NCBI GenBank assembly: GCA_003344405.1
Contig: NOWV01000022.1
Location: 725,381-789,380, forward strand
Origin: Trichoplax sp. H2
Lineage: Eukaryota > Placozoa > Uniplacotomia > Trichoplacea
DNA: 64,000 bases
Reading direction: 5' to 3'
Position 1 is the first letter of the stretch, and every line of letters starts with the position of its first letter. A program made the translations under genes and the position numbers. The notes under the pieces are model-generated. The model was given only the letters and a program-made list of their open reading frames with translations, had not been told where the DNA came from and searched no databases. This document shows, one piece after another, positions 1 through 13,226 of this stretch.

Positions 1-30
1 TAGACAAATTTTGAAGTATCATGCAAATAC

Positions 31-2091
31 CTCTGCACATCTTTGATAATAATAGTGATTATAAGGACTCGTAAGGATGAGTTCTTCCATACAAAAGGCT
101 GCCTTGGAATAACTAAAATTATTTCCGATTGAAAAATAATTTTTACATAACGTGCAATATTATAAGAAATTTTTCTATAATCAGTAACCAATACGATGCA
201 AACTTACTCCATAAGGCTTATATACAAGTCAGCCAACTCCATCCAAGCTTCTTGATCAGTCATAAAACTGAAAAATTATAATAATAAGGCTTTATAGTTC
301 ATGACTAATTTAATGTATATGACTTTTTTGCAAGTAACGCTTAGTACACATTATCAATACTCACGATTCCAGGTAATAATTAAGATGTGCAATAGCGGAG
401 GCTTGATCTCCAATGGCTTTGTATATAGCTACCAGTCTTTTTCTTGCCGGCTAAAGTTGCAGTGACATCAGAATTATATTTTTTATCGTAGCTGTTACTA
501 AATAAATATCGACATAACTTGTAACAATTATAATATCAATGTACAGTATGCAATCGTATTAAGTACTATGCAATGCAAATTCATTAGGTGTCATATTTTA
601 CACAAATCATACAAATATGATATCTTAAATAAACCTACCGCGTTTGCTTTATCACGGGATAAACATTTCAAGTATACTTCTTCTGCCTCCTTAAAACTAA
701 ATGATATCGATAGAAAGTTATATCAATAATGATCCTGGGGCTAGATAAACTATTCAGAATTTATTTTAGACATTACACTCGAATACATTAGCATGCATTT
801 ACATATTCGAATTTATGTGTATTTATTATACACAAATAACAGTTTTATACTGTAAAGATGGTATGCACTTGTCAGTCACTGCTATATAGTACGTACTTTC
901 CAGTTGCCTCTAGTGCCATGGCTTCAAGTTTATATACACGGGTACTTTTTGGAAATTGCCGTTGCAAAGCTTCTAAACATACCTAAGAGTAGATTTTAGC
1001 GATGATCTAGTTATCGATCGAATCGTCATAGTCAGAAGTAAATGCACTTGTGAAATATTCTAATAGGTTACATACCTCAGCTAAATCTTCTCTCCCACAG
1101 TCTAACGCGGCAATAAATACTTGTTCGTAAATGTTCCAAACTAAGAGTCCATGTAGTATGTTGAATGTATCAATGGAATAATTCATATTAGAGATGCGCA
1201 ACACACTTAAAAGATATTTGCATTACCAATAAATGTACCGTACTATTACTGGAGGTGGATAATAATAATTATTATTCGATAATGGCTACAGCAAGTTATT
1301 TATTTCCTGACAGAAATTCTAATCACAGTAGTAGTCAATTAATTTAAAGTTTTGTAAAATTTAGACGATGTGCATTACTACGTATTAAGGTCGGGGTAGT
1401 TATTATTATTAATTGACGTCATCAACCGGTACAAAGCTATGCAAAGGTACTGCCTCGACCTATACACTATTTCGCTCTATCTCTAGTCTAGATTGTGTGC
1501 ATCTAATAGTAATCTATATCCGATTGATCGATAAGAGAGATGTTCATTTATTCTACCGTTGAATTGTACTGCAGCAACTTATGCACTCAACCGACTCATC
1601 GAGCAAACAAGAAGTTGTATCAGCGCTTTCAGTTAGCGCTGCTTGATACTGCGCTCGTCTCTTGTCCTGTATCCATGATCGATCGTTGTGACTTTTATTT
1701 GACAAGACTAGGTTTCAAATCAGAGATGAAATTGATGCTATAGCGTCTGTATGGGTTATTTTTCTTATTCTTTATGAGCTTTTTAAGTCAATAAGCGATG
1801 CAAATAAAGCACCCATTCAGCCCACCAAGATACATTACAGTAGTGACAGTAGTCAAGACGCGTTCTGTACTATACAGTACAGAACGCGTCGGCATAAAGA
1901 GTACGAAATACTATGGCTATAATTAAGATAGTTGGCATGGCTCACTTACTTTCCTTTCCCAATTTACTTCGATAGTTTGTAATTAAGTGTTCTCCTAATT
2001 CTACGACATCATCACTGGCTCGAACGTTGTCTTCTCTAAACTTTTTTAATGTTTCCATGGCGCTTCTCCAGTCGATCGAGGAGAACGCCAT
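31..2091 (-). CDS. EMC2: EMC2 (TTC35), TPR subunit of the ER membrane protein complex; 3' end outside window
   Basis: Seven exons read on the minus strand: 2091-1950, 1140-1076, 982-897, 696-639, 450-365, 267-208 and 112-31. All have GT-AG introns and consistent phases and give 193 residues; the remaining C-terminal exons lie left of the window. The protein tracks animal EMC2 closely. The N-terminus reads MAFSSIDWRSAM, followed by IYEQVFIAALDCGREDLA, a TPR helix with RQFPKSTRVYKLEAMALEA, then DQEAWMELADLYISL and KAAFCMEELILTSPYNHYYYQ. In other animals EMC2 is the cytosolic TPR scaffold of the EMC, which inserts tail-anchored and multipass proteins into the ER membrane. The start is the first ATG of an open exon ending in a strong GTAAGT donor. 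The DIDO-like gene begins 1.6 kb upstream in the opposite direction. Identity is confident; the missing end is only the window edge. Confidence 0.95.
1857..1890. repeat. Perfect 15-bp-arm inverted repeat in EMC2 intron 1
   Basis: Bases 1857-1871 (gacgcgttctgtact) are the exact reverse complement of 1876-1890, separated by a 4-base loop (atac). The centre resembles the TACTGTAC palindromes found elsewhere in the window. It lies inside EMC2 intron 1. Confidence 0.85.
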
Positions 2092-3724
2092 TGTCCTAGC
2101 CTTGCGGTAAAGAAATGTGAAGACTACAGTCTACAGTAGAAAGCAGTACAGTATGTACCGTCGACTGGACTGAATGGACGGCTGGACGTAAGATACTCAG
2201 CAGGAAGGAAAGAAGGATGTGAACAGTTGGATCCAAAAAAGGTGCAAGTTTCTCATTTTCTGGTCATTCTACTGTCCTCTACTACTGAAAGTATACAGTA
2301 TACAGTACTATACAACGTAAAATTACCTGACAGACAGGTCGACAACAACCGTAGACCGTTTGCAGCACATACCTGCTTTACTCCTTAAAATGTTAACCTT
2401 CATTATTTATGAGTGATGGCCCATGATTGTACTGATGACAGTTTATCACTGAGTTATACAGTACAGTAAGATTGAATATAAACTTCAACTTGATCGGTGT
2501 TGCTACTGACTCAGTTGCAATGACAGTCATGTTCTTGCTGATTCTTAGGAGTACAGTATAGAGTAGTGACTGCCCGATTGGTACTGCGATTAGCACCGAA
2601 TCCGATCCATTTTTTACTGTACCTTTAATGTAGTCGGTCAAGCGTTTAAATTACAAATACAATAAATGTATCATATCATTTTGTATTGCAACGACGAAAG
2701 TAATCAAGAAATCATCTCATTCATACAGTATATCGTCAGAGATTATTCTCTAGCTAGTTAGTGGACTCCAGTGACACAGCCAGCGTTGTTGATAATAATA
2801 TAATGTTTAATGTTAGCGTGTGAAGAAATTGAGCTTGATTGCCCACTTGGGGCGAGTTGGGGGTTATCCTGATTTAGGCATGAGCAAGTGGGCCGGACCG
2901 GACCAGGTCTAGCCTGAGGTCTCAGGTCACCCATTGTACAGTATGCAGTACGGTAAAGTACTGTACAGTGTACAGTACTGTGCTGTACTGTACAGTACTG
3001 TACTGTACTGTACTGTACTGTACTGTACGTATACAGTACTGTAGTACTATGCTGGATATACGTACTGTACTGTACTGTAGGCATTGTTCTAGTTTTCCCG
3101 CGGTTGTACTGTAGACTACACTAGCCGATTTCATTGTGCCAGAGAGCATCTTGGCTTTTCACTACGTTTTCTGTAGCGTGGCGATATGTCTGCGACATTC
3201 TACTCCTTCCATACCGGTCCAACATTTTGAGCGTGGATCGAGCTACTCCATAGGGTGACCTGCTAGTATGAGTCAGGCGGTACCGGGTGACCCACAACGA
3301 GTATGACCTGTATGTACACTACAGCGTCGTCGTGACCACGCATCCGCATGAGTTGTCATCCACTGAGTTGTGTCAGCAGAGTCTGCAATCCTATGTCGTA
3401 ATCCATAGCTGACAACCTAGTGAAATACTTCAATATTGCGCCACCTGGCTGCCTCCTCACTCAAGAAGTTGTCCAGTCAAGACAGGTCCATGTTGTCTTG
3501 GAAGCTTTAACCGGTTACCTGGCCTGACCGTTGGAAGCATTTTGCATACAGTTAGTGATTGGATCTTTTCTACCTAAAAATTCACGATATCAAGTTGTCT
3601 TTAATTGGAAATTACACTGTTAAGACTCGATAGAACGTTTCTATCCATCGATGCAGACAAGATTGTAACCATATCGAAAATTTCGAAATAGTTTCAATCG
3701 ACAAACTGAGCGATCAGTCTATTC
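2092..3724. other. Divergent intergenic region between EMC2 and the DIDO-like gene
   Basis: No exon with splice sites or homology was recognised. It must hold the promoters of both flanking genes, but no TATA box or clear motif stands out. ORFs on the minus strand at 2758-3149 are translations of the TACTG microsatellite and are not genes. Confidence 0.6.
2936..3079. repeat. (TACTG)n / TACTGTAC palindromic microsatellite
   Basis: This is a run of tactg pentamers mixed with gtacagtactgtac, which is its own reverse complement. The pure array around 2979-3028 has about ten pentamers. The same motif recurs near 4463, 13488, 17449, 57810, 58340 and 62460-63240. Confidence 0.9.
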
Positions 3725-6700
3725 ATGAGCCTACGCACACGCAGTGGTAGCAAGGTGGACAACCAAAAGAAGAAAAATGTTGGCCAACAGACTACAAATA
3801 GTCAAGATAGCAACATTAACAATCAATCCAAGCAACCAAGCATGATTTCAAACAACAGTAATAGTAATGACAATAGTGTAAAGCAAGGTCATAGCTATGG
3901 TACTCGGCGAAAAAGGAAAATGGATGCAGATGCCGAGCTGAAAGCTCACTCATCAAGCCATAATTGCTCTACAGGAGAGACAAGCCTTGATCCAGCGATC
4001 GATAACAACAGTAATCCAACACCTACCATGATTGCAAAACAAGCTCAAATCAATACTACAAATGCTGATAAATCATCTTCAAATCATGCTCAACAACATT
4101 TATACTGTATCTGTCAGAAACCACATAATCGAAGGTATCAAATCTAGTTTTAATCGATCTATGATAGTCTATAGTCATTTGGTGGCTCTTTTCCACACTG
4201 CAAAGAGTCATGATACATGTGGAAGGAGAAACCCATCGAGATTAACATGATATTATTTATTATTACTGTTCGTTATGATGACAGTATCATTAACAAGAAG
4301 TTTATCAATATCCATACGATCCAATACAATAATCGTTATCAACATTCAGCAAAGTTTAGATACATACACTTACACCTTAATAGTTAAGCATAGAAAACAA
4401 TCCCTTGTTATGTTCATACAGGAGATTTAAATGAAAGAAAAGGAAAACAAACCAATATACAGTACTGTACAGTACTGTTGATATCATGCATGATCAAGAT
4501 ATTGGAGTAATGATATAATGATAAACTAGGAGTTAGATAATTACTTAAAGATATTGTATCCATTAACTATTTTAAAATAGATTTATGATTTGTTGCGATC
4601 GATGCGAAGAATGGTATCATGGCTCATGTGTTGGCATTAATGCTGTAAAAGCTCGCATCATGGAAGAACAGAAAGAAGACTTTATTTGTACAAAGTGTCT
4701 CCAAACATCAAACCAAGTTGATCCCCTTCCAATCCAAGGTAATACCTTATCCATCGCCGTCTAGAATGAATTAATACGAAAATTATATTATTTTTAATTT
4801 ATCGATGGATTGGCTGTATTAAAAATGGTAAACTTTGTCATAGCCATATCTCATTCGGTAATGGAAAAATGGCAAAGTATGTTTTAGTCAAATGGGTAAT
4901 TTTACATGCCATACGAGGAGGATGAAAAGGATAGCTAATGTTATAATTAAACCAACAAGGACTACTCGAAAGACAGTATATTCCTATTATTGAGTAGATG
5001 TTAAGCTCCTTTGGTAGTACTGGTCTACATCCTTTGTTATCGAATATGTTGTAAATTGATGAAGATAACAGCCAAATCATCGTACATTTACTGTATATTT
5101 TACTTTAAGCATGATTAGCTCATATTTGCATTGCTACCTTCATCATCCAATATCGTATAAAATCGTCTACGAATACCTACCAGCACGTACACTATATCAT
5201 ACTAACATACTGAGAAGTAAAGTCGTTTATAGTCAGTCTGTAACCAAATTAGTTAAAGTTTTGATGACGCTTTAGTATTCGACTAACTTATACAAAACAT
5301 TAGCGATATTTTCAAATGTAAAAATGATATTGTAATAAATACCCCAATTTCAAGATCAAGCGATTCTACATCAATAACCTATGATTTAAATTTCAGTATC
5401 GCGAAAAGATGATCAGGCCTCTCAAGATATTCCTAACCAAGACATAAGTAAGAGTACAGATGATGAGTTGCCAAAACTTGCTCATGATAAGGTAGGAAAA
5501 GATCATCCATCTGCTACTGTACTTGATTACACATCATTTTCTACAATAATACATTACAATTATTCTTTCTTTTCACCTGTTAAATAGCCAACGGAACAAA
5601 TTCAACCAGTTCCAACGGTAATAGAAAAGATCGATGAACCTGAACAGACAGAATTAAGATCAAGGTTAGTCAGCAACCAATACAGTTATCCATTCGCTAC
5701 GATCTCAGATACCTTACATTATATGCTGTCAATTTTATAAAGATTACTGTATTATCGCATACGTCTACTAAGTTAATAAAAATTTGCTTTTTGTTTATGT
5801 TTGTATTACAATTGATTTTCATAAGATCTATATATACATTGCTATAAAAACGTCATTATCACTTTATAGCTTCGTGACGCTTATGTAGTCTTTGCATACC
5901 GTTTAAGCAACTCTGATTCTTAAAGAGTCAATCCCTAATACGAGTATATTGACATAGGTAGTATAATTCGTATTTATGTTCGATATCATTAAATATCCTT
6001 CATTGTTTCTTGTCCTAATTTCGTTACAAGTATGAGGAATCGGAAAAGTAACAAAAGAAAGAGTATTTCTGATAACCACAAGCCAACTAAGGTAAGACGA
6101 CATTCTCCAGAACTTTTAATAAAATTTATAAATGAGAATACTACTTTAATTATTGTCGTCAATTGGAAAAAACTCTAGTGGCAGTAGTAACATCATGTTG
6201 CAAAAATTGTAGTTACCGATCTTACTGGATACTATAATAGCCATATTACAATAACCTCCTTATAGATAAAGAGTCAAGCTGAAGAAGAGAAAGTTGATCA
6301 ACTGACAACATTATCTAAGATGGATTCCGAAAATGATCAAGTTATTGAGAAACATATAAAAAAAGTTAGACAAGCTAGTACGAGACCTAAGGTAAATTTC
6401 AAAAGTGATCAGCCTAAAGAACAGACAAAACTTGATCATGTAGTTACAAAAGTTAGGATGGATACCGAAAGTGATCAGGTCAAGGGAATGCAAACAGCTT
6501 CAGATCAAGTTACTGCTAAGTCTAAGGTGAAATCCGGAAATGATCAAGTTAAGAGTAAACAAACAAATTCCGATCATGTAATTGCAAAATCTAAAGTGGA
6601 ATGCGAAAATGACCAAGTTAAGAAAAAACTGATAAGATCCGATCAAGCGATCACAAAATCGAAAGTGGAATACGAAAATGACCAAGTTAAGAAAAAAACA

Positions 6701-9700
6701 GTAAGATCCGATCAAGCAATCATAAAATCTGAAGCCAATATTGACAAGAATCAAGTTAAGAGAAAATTGGTGAAATTTAAAGCGGATTCCGAAAATGATC
6801 AGATTAAGAAAAAACCGGCAAAATCCCAGCAGACAAATATAAAGTCTAAAGCGGAATCTCAAAGCGATCAAGTTCAGATAAAGCATACGAAATCTGATCA
6901 AACAATTGCAAAACCTAAAGTAGACTCTAAAAATGATCAAGTTAAGGGAAAATACGCAAAGCAAGATCAAGTAATTACAAAAACTATAACTGATCCTAAA
7001 GATAACAGAGTCAAGGGAAAAAAAGATTTACGTGACGGTGGTTAGTCAACTGATATTTTAATTGAATTTTTTAATTCGGTTATGTTATCTGAAATATCCG
7101 AGAACTATTTGTGTAACAAATAATTTAGACGTTATCTAATTGTAGGATTTAACTATAAGTTGTTAAAAATGTACACATATCATACATAATAGGGAGGAAA
7201 TCTGTGAAAACTACAGGGGAGCTGCATTACGATAGTCCTGTCAGGGAAAACATCTACAAAGCTTTCCGAGATATTTTGTCAAAGGTTGCGGAAAAAATTG
7301 CTATCCAAATGAGTGTCGTCAGTAAACTGTCGAAAGATATCGAGGAACAATTATTTAATTTGTTTAATGACACTGGGTCTCGCTATAAAAACAAGTATAG
7401 AAGTCTATCGTTTAATTTGAAGGACGAAAAAAATAAGGTAATATTCATTCTGAGTACTATTATCACTTTCGCTGTAATACTTATAACATTAAGTAGAAAA
7501 GTAACTCATATTTTTGGTACAGGCTTTGGTCGAGCGGATTTTGCACGGTGATATATCGCCTTCTAAGCTTGTCAGGATGACCTCTGAAGAACTAGCAAAT
7601 AAAGAACTTGCTCAGTGGAGAGAAAAGGAAACCAAAAAAGTATACATGTAGTCATAAAATGTTTATCAGTGATAACTCTACGATATCAGTACTATATAAT
7701 TCCTGTATTTTATGTTATTATTATTTAGAATATTGAGATGATCAAACTGGCACAAACGGAAAATGTTGTTACCGTACTAAAGAAAAATCATAAGGTAGTT
7801 AGATATTATAAAATTTTACTTGTCACCAGTTTTAAATTTAATTATTTTACGTATATGATAGGGGGAATTCGTCGTAAACGATGAGAAATTTGCTCCATCT
7901 GAGGTAAAGGACGATCATTCCGCTATATGCAGTAATATTTTTAGTACGCGGATGATAGTATTGAGGCAACGTAATGGTTACACATTTCGTAGTATACATT
8001 GACTATCGTACTTCAGCCCAATTGGAGACTGTTGAATATCCCATACTTAAAGTATATTTGCTATTTTAGCCTACAGAGCCGATAAGAGCTTCATCAAACA
8101 GTGATAGTGACAATAAAATTGATACTACAGTTAATCACGACAAACATGTCTTCGATGTTGACTGCAAGATATGCATCGGTCGGATAAAACCAAAGCATGA
8201 AGTTCGAATTAATACAGTGAAATCAATAGAATCAGATATTTCTGGCCCATCTTTTAGCGACATGTGAGTGATTTCTTAATTAATTAACAGTGAGTACTGT
8301 AGGCACTTTTAATGATACTTCAAAATTATTTAAACGAAACTATAGGAATCTTACAGCCATGACAGAAATAAATCAAGAACATGATGATAATGATAATGAT
8401 ATCTTCTACAATGATGGCAATGAAGAATATATGAAACTGTTAGTATTATTCAGTAAATTTAACTGCTACTTTTTCACTTGTAATTAGATGATTTACTTTT
8501 GGCTCACAGTGATAAACTGGCTATGTTAACATTAGTTTATTGTAAGATTGCCGGTTTCATCTTTTTTATTCCTATATCCTCAACAGGGACGGAAGTGAAG
8601 ATCAGTCAATACTAAATAGTGATATTGTATGGTCTGGTATGATTTCCATGCCAGGTATCGCAGAGTTTACGGCTTCGGCATACATTGCTCATGGTTTAAG
8701 TGAAGACGTAATAGAGGTAACCACAAAGAAATGGATGATACATTTAATACATATTTATGGTGTAAATTTGCACCTGTAGTAAGCAAATTCTTAAAAGATA
8801 CATGGCTATCACACCTCTGAATGTATGTTTATTGCAAATTTCTAGCTATTACCTTCTACTCTGATGGTTCATGGAAGACTATCTCTGGCTACAATGTGGA
8901 ACTACTATGAAGAAATCTCTCAGTTGTATTCTAAAGTATTATTTTATATACTTTTCCTAGTTTTATATCTTTGTCATATCTGTTGTGAATGGTTTTAGTG
9001 ATTTCGAAATATTTTCTTTCTATAGGATATCTTTGTGTTGCGTATAAAAACTATTAACAGCGATGAGCTTGCTGGCTATATTTCATTGCATTCGTATCTA
9101 AGTACAAAGAGCCGATGTGCAGTTATTGGTAATTGTCCGAAAATTGTAAAGGATATGTACTTAATTCCTGTTACCTCCAATTGTCCGCTACCAGGAAGTT
9201 TTAAAGGACTTCTAGATTCCAGTAAGTTTGATTTTTCATTCTGATGTAATTATCGTTTCATTACATCTTTATAATCTATTAAACTGAATAACGCTAATTT
9301 GTAATGTAGGTATATTGCAATGTGAGCGATGTATGCTTGCCATGATCATTAGTCACAAAAGGGATCCTGTACAGAACATATCTACTTCGCCTACTAATAT
9401 CCAGACAAGTAGTAGGGGCATTTCATCAGTAAATGATGATGATGATGCTGATGATGATGATGATGATGATGAACCTTATGATCCAGGTGCTGCATTACCA
9501 TATGACGATGAATACGATGAAATGGCTAACAAGGAAAGGGAACTAGACGATGATGAAGTTGCATCCCCACCACCTATCAGTTACCCATCGGAAGTGAAAA
9601 TAAATGTACCTAGCGAAATTGAAAGTCAAAGCTCAAATACTTTTGAACTAAATAGGCCAAGTAGTGATAACGAATTACGTAATTTAGGAAATGAGTTAAT

Positions 9701-10133
9701 AAACGAACGAAGTTTGCCTAGCCAAGAAGAAATTTGGAATCGCAATGAACAATCAGATTATACAAGTTATGATAAGGGTGGTATGCGTTCAGATTTTTCA
9801 GATAGAGGACGACAATACATGAATGAAGACTTTAGACCTGTTGATAACGAATATCATCATCCTTCCGATCATTATAGTATGATAGATAACAACCAATTTA
9901 GACCACCTCATCCACAATGGCGAGAATCCTTTGTTCCACATCGGTATCACGATTTTGTGCCTCATCGTGCTGCACAGCATCCTGAATATCATGGTGGAAG
10001 GATGGGACCTAATTTTCATCCAAATTTCGATCGTCGTCCTCCCTATCCTGAAATGATCGACCGTAATAGATGGCCTAGAGCTATTGCAACATATCATCGG
10101 AGGAATCGTGGTGGCAGAGATAGGCGATTTTAA
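3725..10133 (+). CDS. DIDO1: DIDO1/PHF3-family transcription regulator (PHD, TFIIS-central, SPOC)
   Basis: Sixteen exons: 3725-4134, 4581-4738, 5397-5491, 5588-5664, 6031-6091, 6266-7040, 7193-7437, 7523-7639, 7729-7794, 7862-7903, 8070-8263, 8295-8438, 8587-8716, 8846-8935, 9026-9221 and 9310-10133. They give 1207 residues. Domains in order: a Ser/Asn-rich N-terminus; a C4HC3 PHD finger at about residues 126-177 (YCICQKPHN, RFMICCDRCEEWYHGSCVGI), very close to that of DIDO1; a Lys-rich tandem repeat at about 285-525; a TFIIS central domain at about 530-670 (LFNLFNDTGSRYKNKYRS); a SPOC domain at about 805-955 (VWSGMISMPG, KDMYLIPVT); then an acidic run and an Arg/Gly-rich tail ending RGGRDRRF. 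Family members read H3K4me3 and bind RNA polymerase II through SPOC and the TFIIS-like part. The exon 12 acceptor (gtgag, 8294) is the weakest splice call. Dido1 versus Phf3 orthology is not resolved. Confidence 0.9.
6374..7030 (+). repeat. Coding tandem repeat, about 23 residues per unit, inside the DIDO-like gene
   Basis: One large exon encodes about nine degenerate units with the theme NDQVKKK-x(3)-SDQ-x-I-x-KSKVE. The units are charged, without hydrophobic positions, and are expected to be disordered. The unit is about 69 bp, so unit changes keep the frame. Confidence 0.85.
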
Positions 10134-10142
10134 TTATATTTG

Positions 10143-10148
10143 AATAAA
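10143..10148 (+). terminator. Poly(A) signal AATAAA of the DIDO-like gene
   Basis: A canonical AATAAA starts 9 bases after the stop codon at 10133. The short distance is unusual but possible, and further AT-rich sequence follows. Confidence 0.5.
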
Positions 10149-11850
10149 GGAATATTAAAAATTGATTGACCATAATTATTATTGCCTTTAGTTAAAATGT
10201 TAATAATACTTTTTCTGTATCATACTTAAAATTACGCTATTGTGCGTAGTTAGATTTTAATTTTCGGTAGCCATTTATCGATCTATCTTGTTGATAGAGT
10301 TGTAGGATGGCAGTCTTAGAGATCTCTTAAGTACACGGATAATACTTTGATTCGGTAATTTTTTAAGCAAGTTATTCAATATAATACTTGCATTACAATT
10401 TTATAGCACTTTTATTATGATGGAGGTATTTTAACATCCAAGAGGGAATTCATTGCTTGAATGAGGGAAACGATTTTCATCCTTATAGGCTGTTAGTTGA
10501 GGCTACTAGCACAGTAGCTGCAATTTACCCTCGTATTTCGAGAATTGCATTGGTTTCGTAGAAAGTAATTCTATCTTCTGTATTTGGTTGAACGTTCATA
10601 AAGTTATTTGCTTAACAATTTTATTTGCTAAACATGATGATAAACTTGTAATAATTAGTAACGATCTTTTATGTACACTCATAATAATATAAACTTAGTA
10701 CTCGCTTGATTTGGCTATATTGACCGATCTACGAGTTGTAGTACTAACAGTGTTGTAGTGGAAAATCTTTTCCGATAGTACTATCGGTTACTACTGTATA
10801 GTTCACTTTATTGTGCAGTAATAACAGTGCACAAAATTTGACGTAAATCTAAAGCGTATATGCGATAATATTTATATGGACTATATCTGATTTCTATCTT
10901 CGTCATTGTTGGTGTTGTAGCTTGCTCTATAAGATAAACCGGTTTACAGTGCCGTTGTACTGGAGTGAATATATTTCCAACTTATCTCCTGTTTTAAAAG
11001 GCTATAAACTAAGACACTGTAGTGGCAAAAACGGTTGCTTATATATAATTATCGGTGCCCGTATACGTTGTAGATAATAAGCAGTGTCTTAACGTCATTC
11101 AATGAGATCCATTTTTTTTATTTGTATCTGTAAAATACAGAAGAATACCGCTATATACGTATACGATATAAAATTTCTTTTAGATGTATCGCTATAAGAT
11201 GAGAAACAGCAATCGCTACTTCATAATTATTTAATGTTGTATTAACTATAAATCCGTTTGGATTTAACGTTGTAATATTCTTCATGAAATAAAGAAGAAA
11301 CTGTATTTAATTTTATCATCTATATTAAAGGTCTGTCATTTCGCGAATGAGTTTAATTTAATCTCTAAGTTTGCATGTATACGTGTATGTCCTTTTAATC
11401 GTAACCATTAATGTATATACAAGAATTACGTATATACGTATTTATCTTTGCCTAGCATATAGCAGTATACCATAACTCAATCGGAAAATAATTTCTGCTC
11501 TTCGTTTACATTTTATTATGTAGATTTATAATTTGCCCTATTACCCTAATTCTATGTACTTTAATTTAAGTGAAGCACACTTTTATAGTTTATACATGAC
11601 ATCTATTGTAATATATGGAGAATAAAGTCCGCTAGGAAATATACTACCAGAAATTAGTCACTTAAAGATAGTTATGAGTGTACTGTATAAAAGCAGGTGT
11701 TTAACATGGCCTTGGAAACGCAAATTTTTATGTATCAAGAAATGCAAAACCATATTTTTAGGTAAAATTATAACAGCAATTTTTCTTGTCACAAATGAAA
11801 ATTTTAGCTTTATTGATTCAATACAAATGGATAAGTAGTAATTAGGCATG
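10149..11850. other. Convergent intergenic spacer, nothing recognised
   Basis: AT-rich sequence between the 3' ends of the DIDO-like gene and UQCC2. No exon, RNA gene or repeat family could be supported. The minus-strand ORF at 11658-11849 shows no family resemblance. Confidence 0.6.
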
Positions 11851-13226
11851 TTATTCCTTCTTGTCTTGAAAGAATCTTCCTAAAAATCCCTTTTTTTTTT
11901 TAGCGATTTTTTCTTGATTTTCTGATTTAATAGAATCAAAGTTTGACAAATAAGAATTAATTATATAATTATACTACCAAAAAAATATATATATATACAC
12001 ATCCATCATTGCCAGTCAGGCAGCACCTATTACTAGCATGTTCTCATAAGCTTCTATTTTGTATATAGCATACTAGCATAGCCAGCATATGTGCATGCTA
12101 TGTAAGTAATAGAATCAGGACGATATGGCAGCGACAACACTCTTTAAACTATGTCAAAGTTCTAGATCGATACTATATACAGTCGATGCAAAGGTTCTGC
12201 TCTAATACATATCTATGAAATTAAAATGAGTTTATTATTGTATACTTCTATGTGCGTCATACCTGTTGATAATAAATATGAATATTCTTTGGTTAAATTA
12301 CCGGTGAAACTAGTATTTTTCTTCCTACGATACTAAACATAATCAATATATAACATTAGATCATTTTTTAACTAGACCATTTCCTCAATGTATATTCGTA
12401 TGTTAACCTTATTGCTTCAACTATTGTAGTAAATGTTATGAAATAGGTATAAAAATGAGTTCAAATACAAGGAATGTGGTATACGTATAGTAATAACAAT
12501 GATAATTACTTATCTGGAATTAAAAAACTCAGTCTTGGTAGTAATACTGGTGAATATTGCCTTAATGTTAACATTGAAACTGATGTAGCTATTTATCACG
12601 ATGCGTCTATATTATATTTAATTGAATTCATACTCATTTTTACCTTTTGATAGTAGTAATTAGAATTTAGACGGGTTAAGTTGTTGATGACTTGCAATGG
12701 ATTTTTCAGCTAAAGAGAAACGGCATATTAGATCAAGTCTATTATTAGGACAATACTGGTAGGGACAGGATGTTAATTAAAATTTATTTCAATCCCTGCA
12801 AATCCATTGCAAACTGCAACAGTACTTCCATCCTGAATGGATTTAAGAAGAGTCGTTTTCTGTACTGAGCTAATCAATAAGATTGCTATGATGTTGTAGT
12901 AAGTACAATTGACAAACCTACTGGAATATCAGCAAACACACTTTCTACGTTGTAATAGGATTAGCAGTTGAAATAGATTCATCAGATACAGTATATACTC
13001 TTATCTATCAACATACAAATTAATATAACGCGTTTGCATCGCAATAGTCGATCAGTCCAGTAGATAGAGTACGGCGATGTTGATTTAGCATTCTAACCTT
13101 ATCATTTTGCAAATCTTGACCAATACGATCACGTAAAACAACTGCTAAATCTCTACCAGGTTTGGTCTTATCGATCGGCCATTGTTGCATGATCTGATTA
13201 AATTTACGTAATAGTTTAGCAGACAT
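11851..13226 (-). CDS. UQCC2: UQCC2 (MNF1), mitochondrial complex III assembly factor
   Basis: Four exons on the minus strand: 13226-13098, 12709-12644, 12332-12263 and 11921-11851. They give 111 residues with correct phases. The first exon encodes MSAKLLRKFNQIMQQWP followed by KTKPGRDLAVVLRDRI, matching the start of animal UQCC2 (EEWP-x-DETKRGRDL). Exon 2 has LTRLNSNYYYQK and exon 3 has NTSFTGNLTKEYSYLLST, matching the conserved LARLHSNYY and DTSFSGLSLEEYKLILST regions. The C-terminus is basic (KKKKGFLGRFFQDKKE). In other animals UQCC2 works with UQCC1 in cytochrome b synthesis and complex III assembly in the mitochondrial matrix or inner membrane. Start codon: an in-frame GTG lies three codons upstream, but the ATG at 13226 fits the family. 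The gene is head to head with IQCC. Confidence 0.88.

Noticed and set aside
1540-1743. 67-codon plus-strand ORF in EMC2 intron 1
   Set aside because: Antisense to a well-defined intron with no domain or splice context.
2758-3149. Tyr/Val/Gln/Thr-rich minus-strand ORFs
   Set aside because: Direct translation of the TACTG microsatellite. The same applies to ORFs in 62412-63268.
6500-6970. 156-codon minus-strand ORF, Phe/Leu-rich
   Set aside because: Antisense shadow of the Lys-rich coding repeat of the DIDO-like gene.
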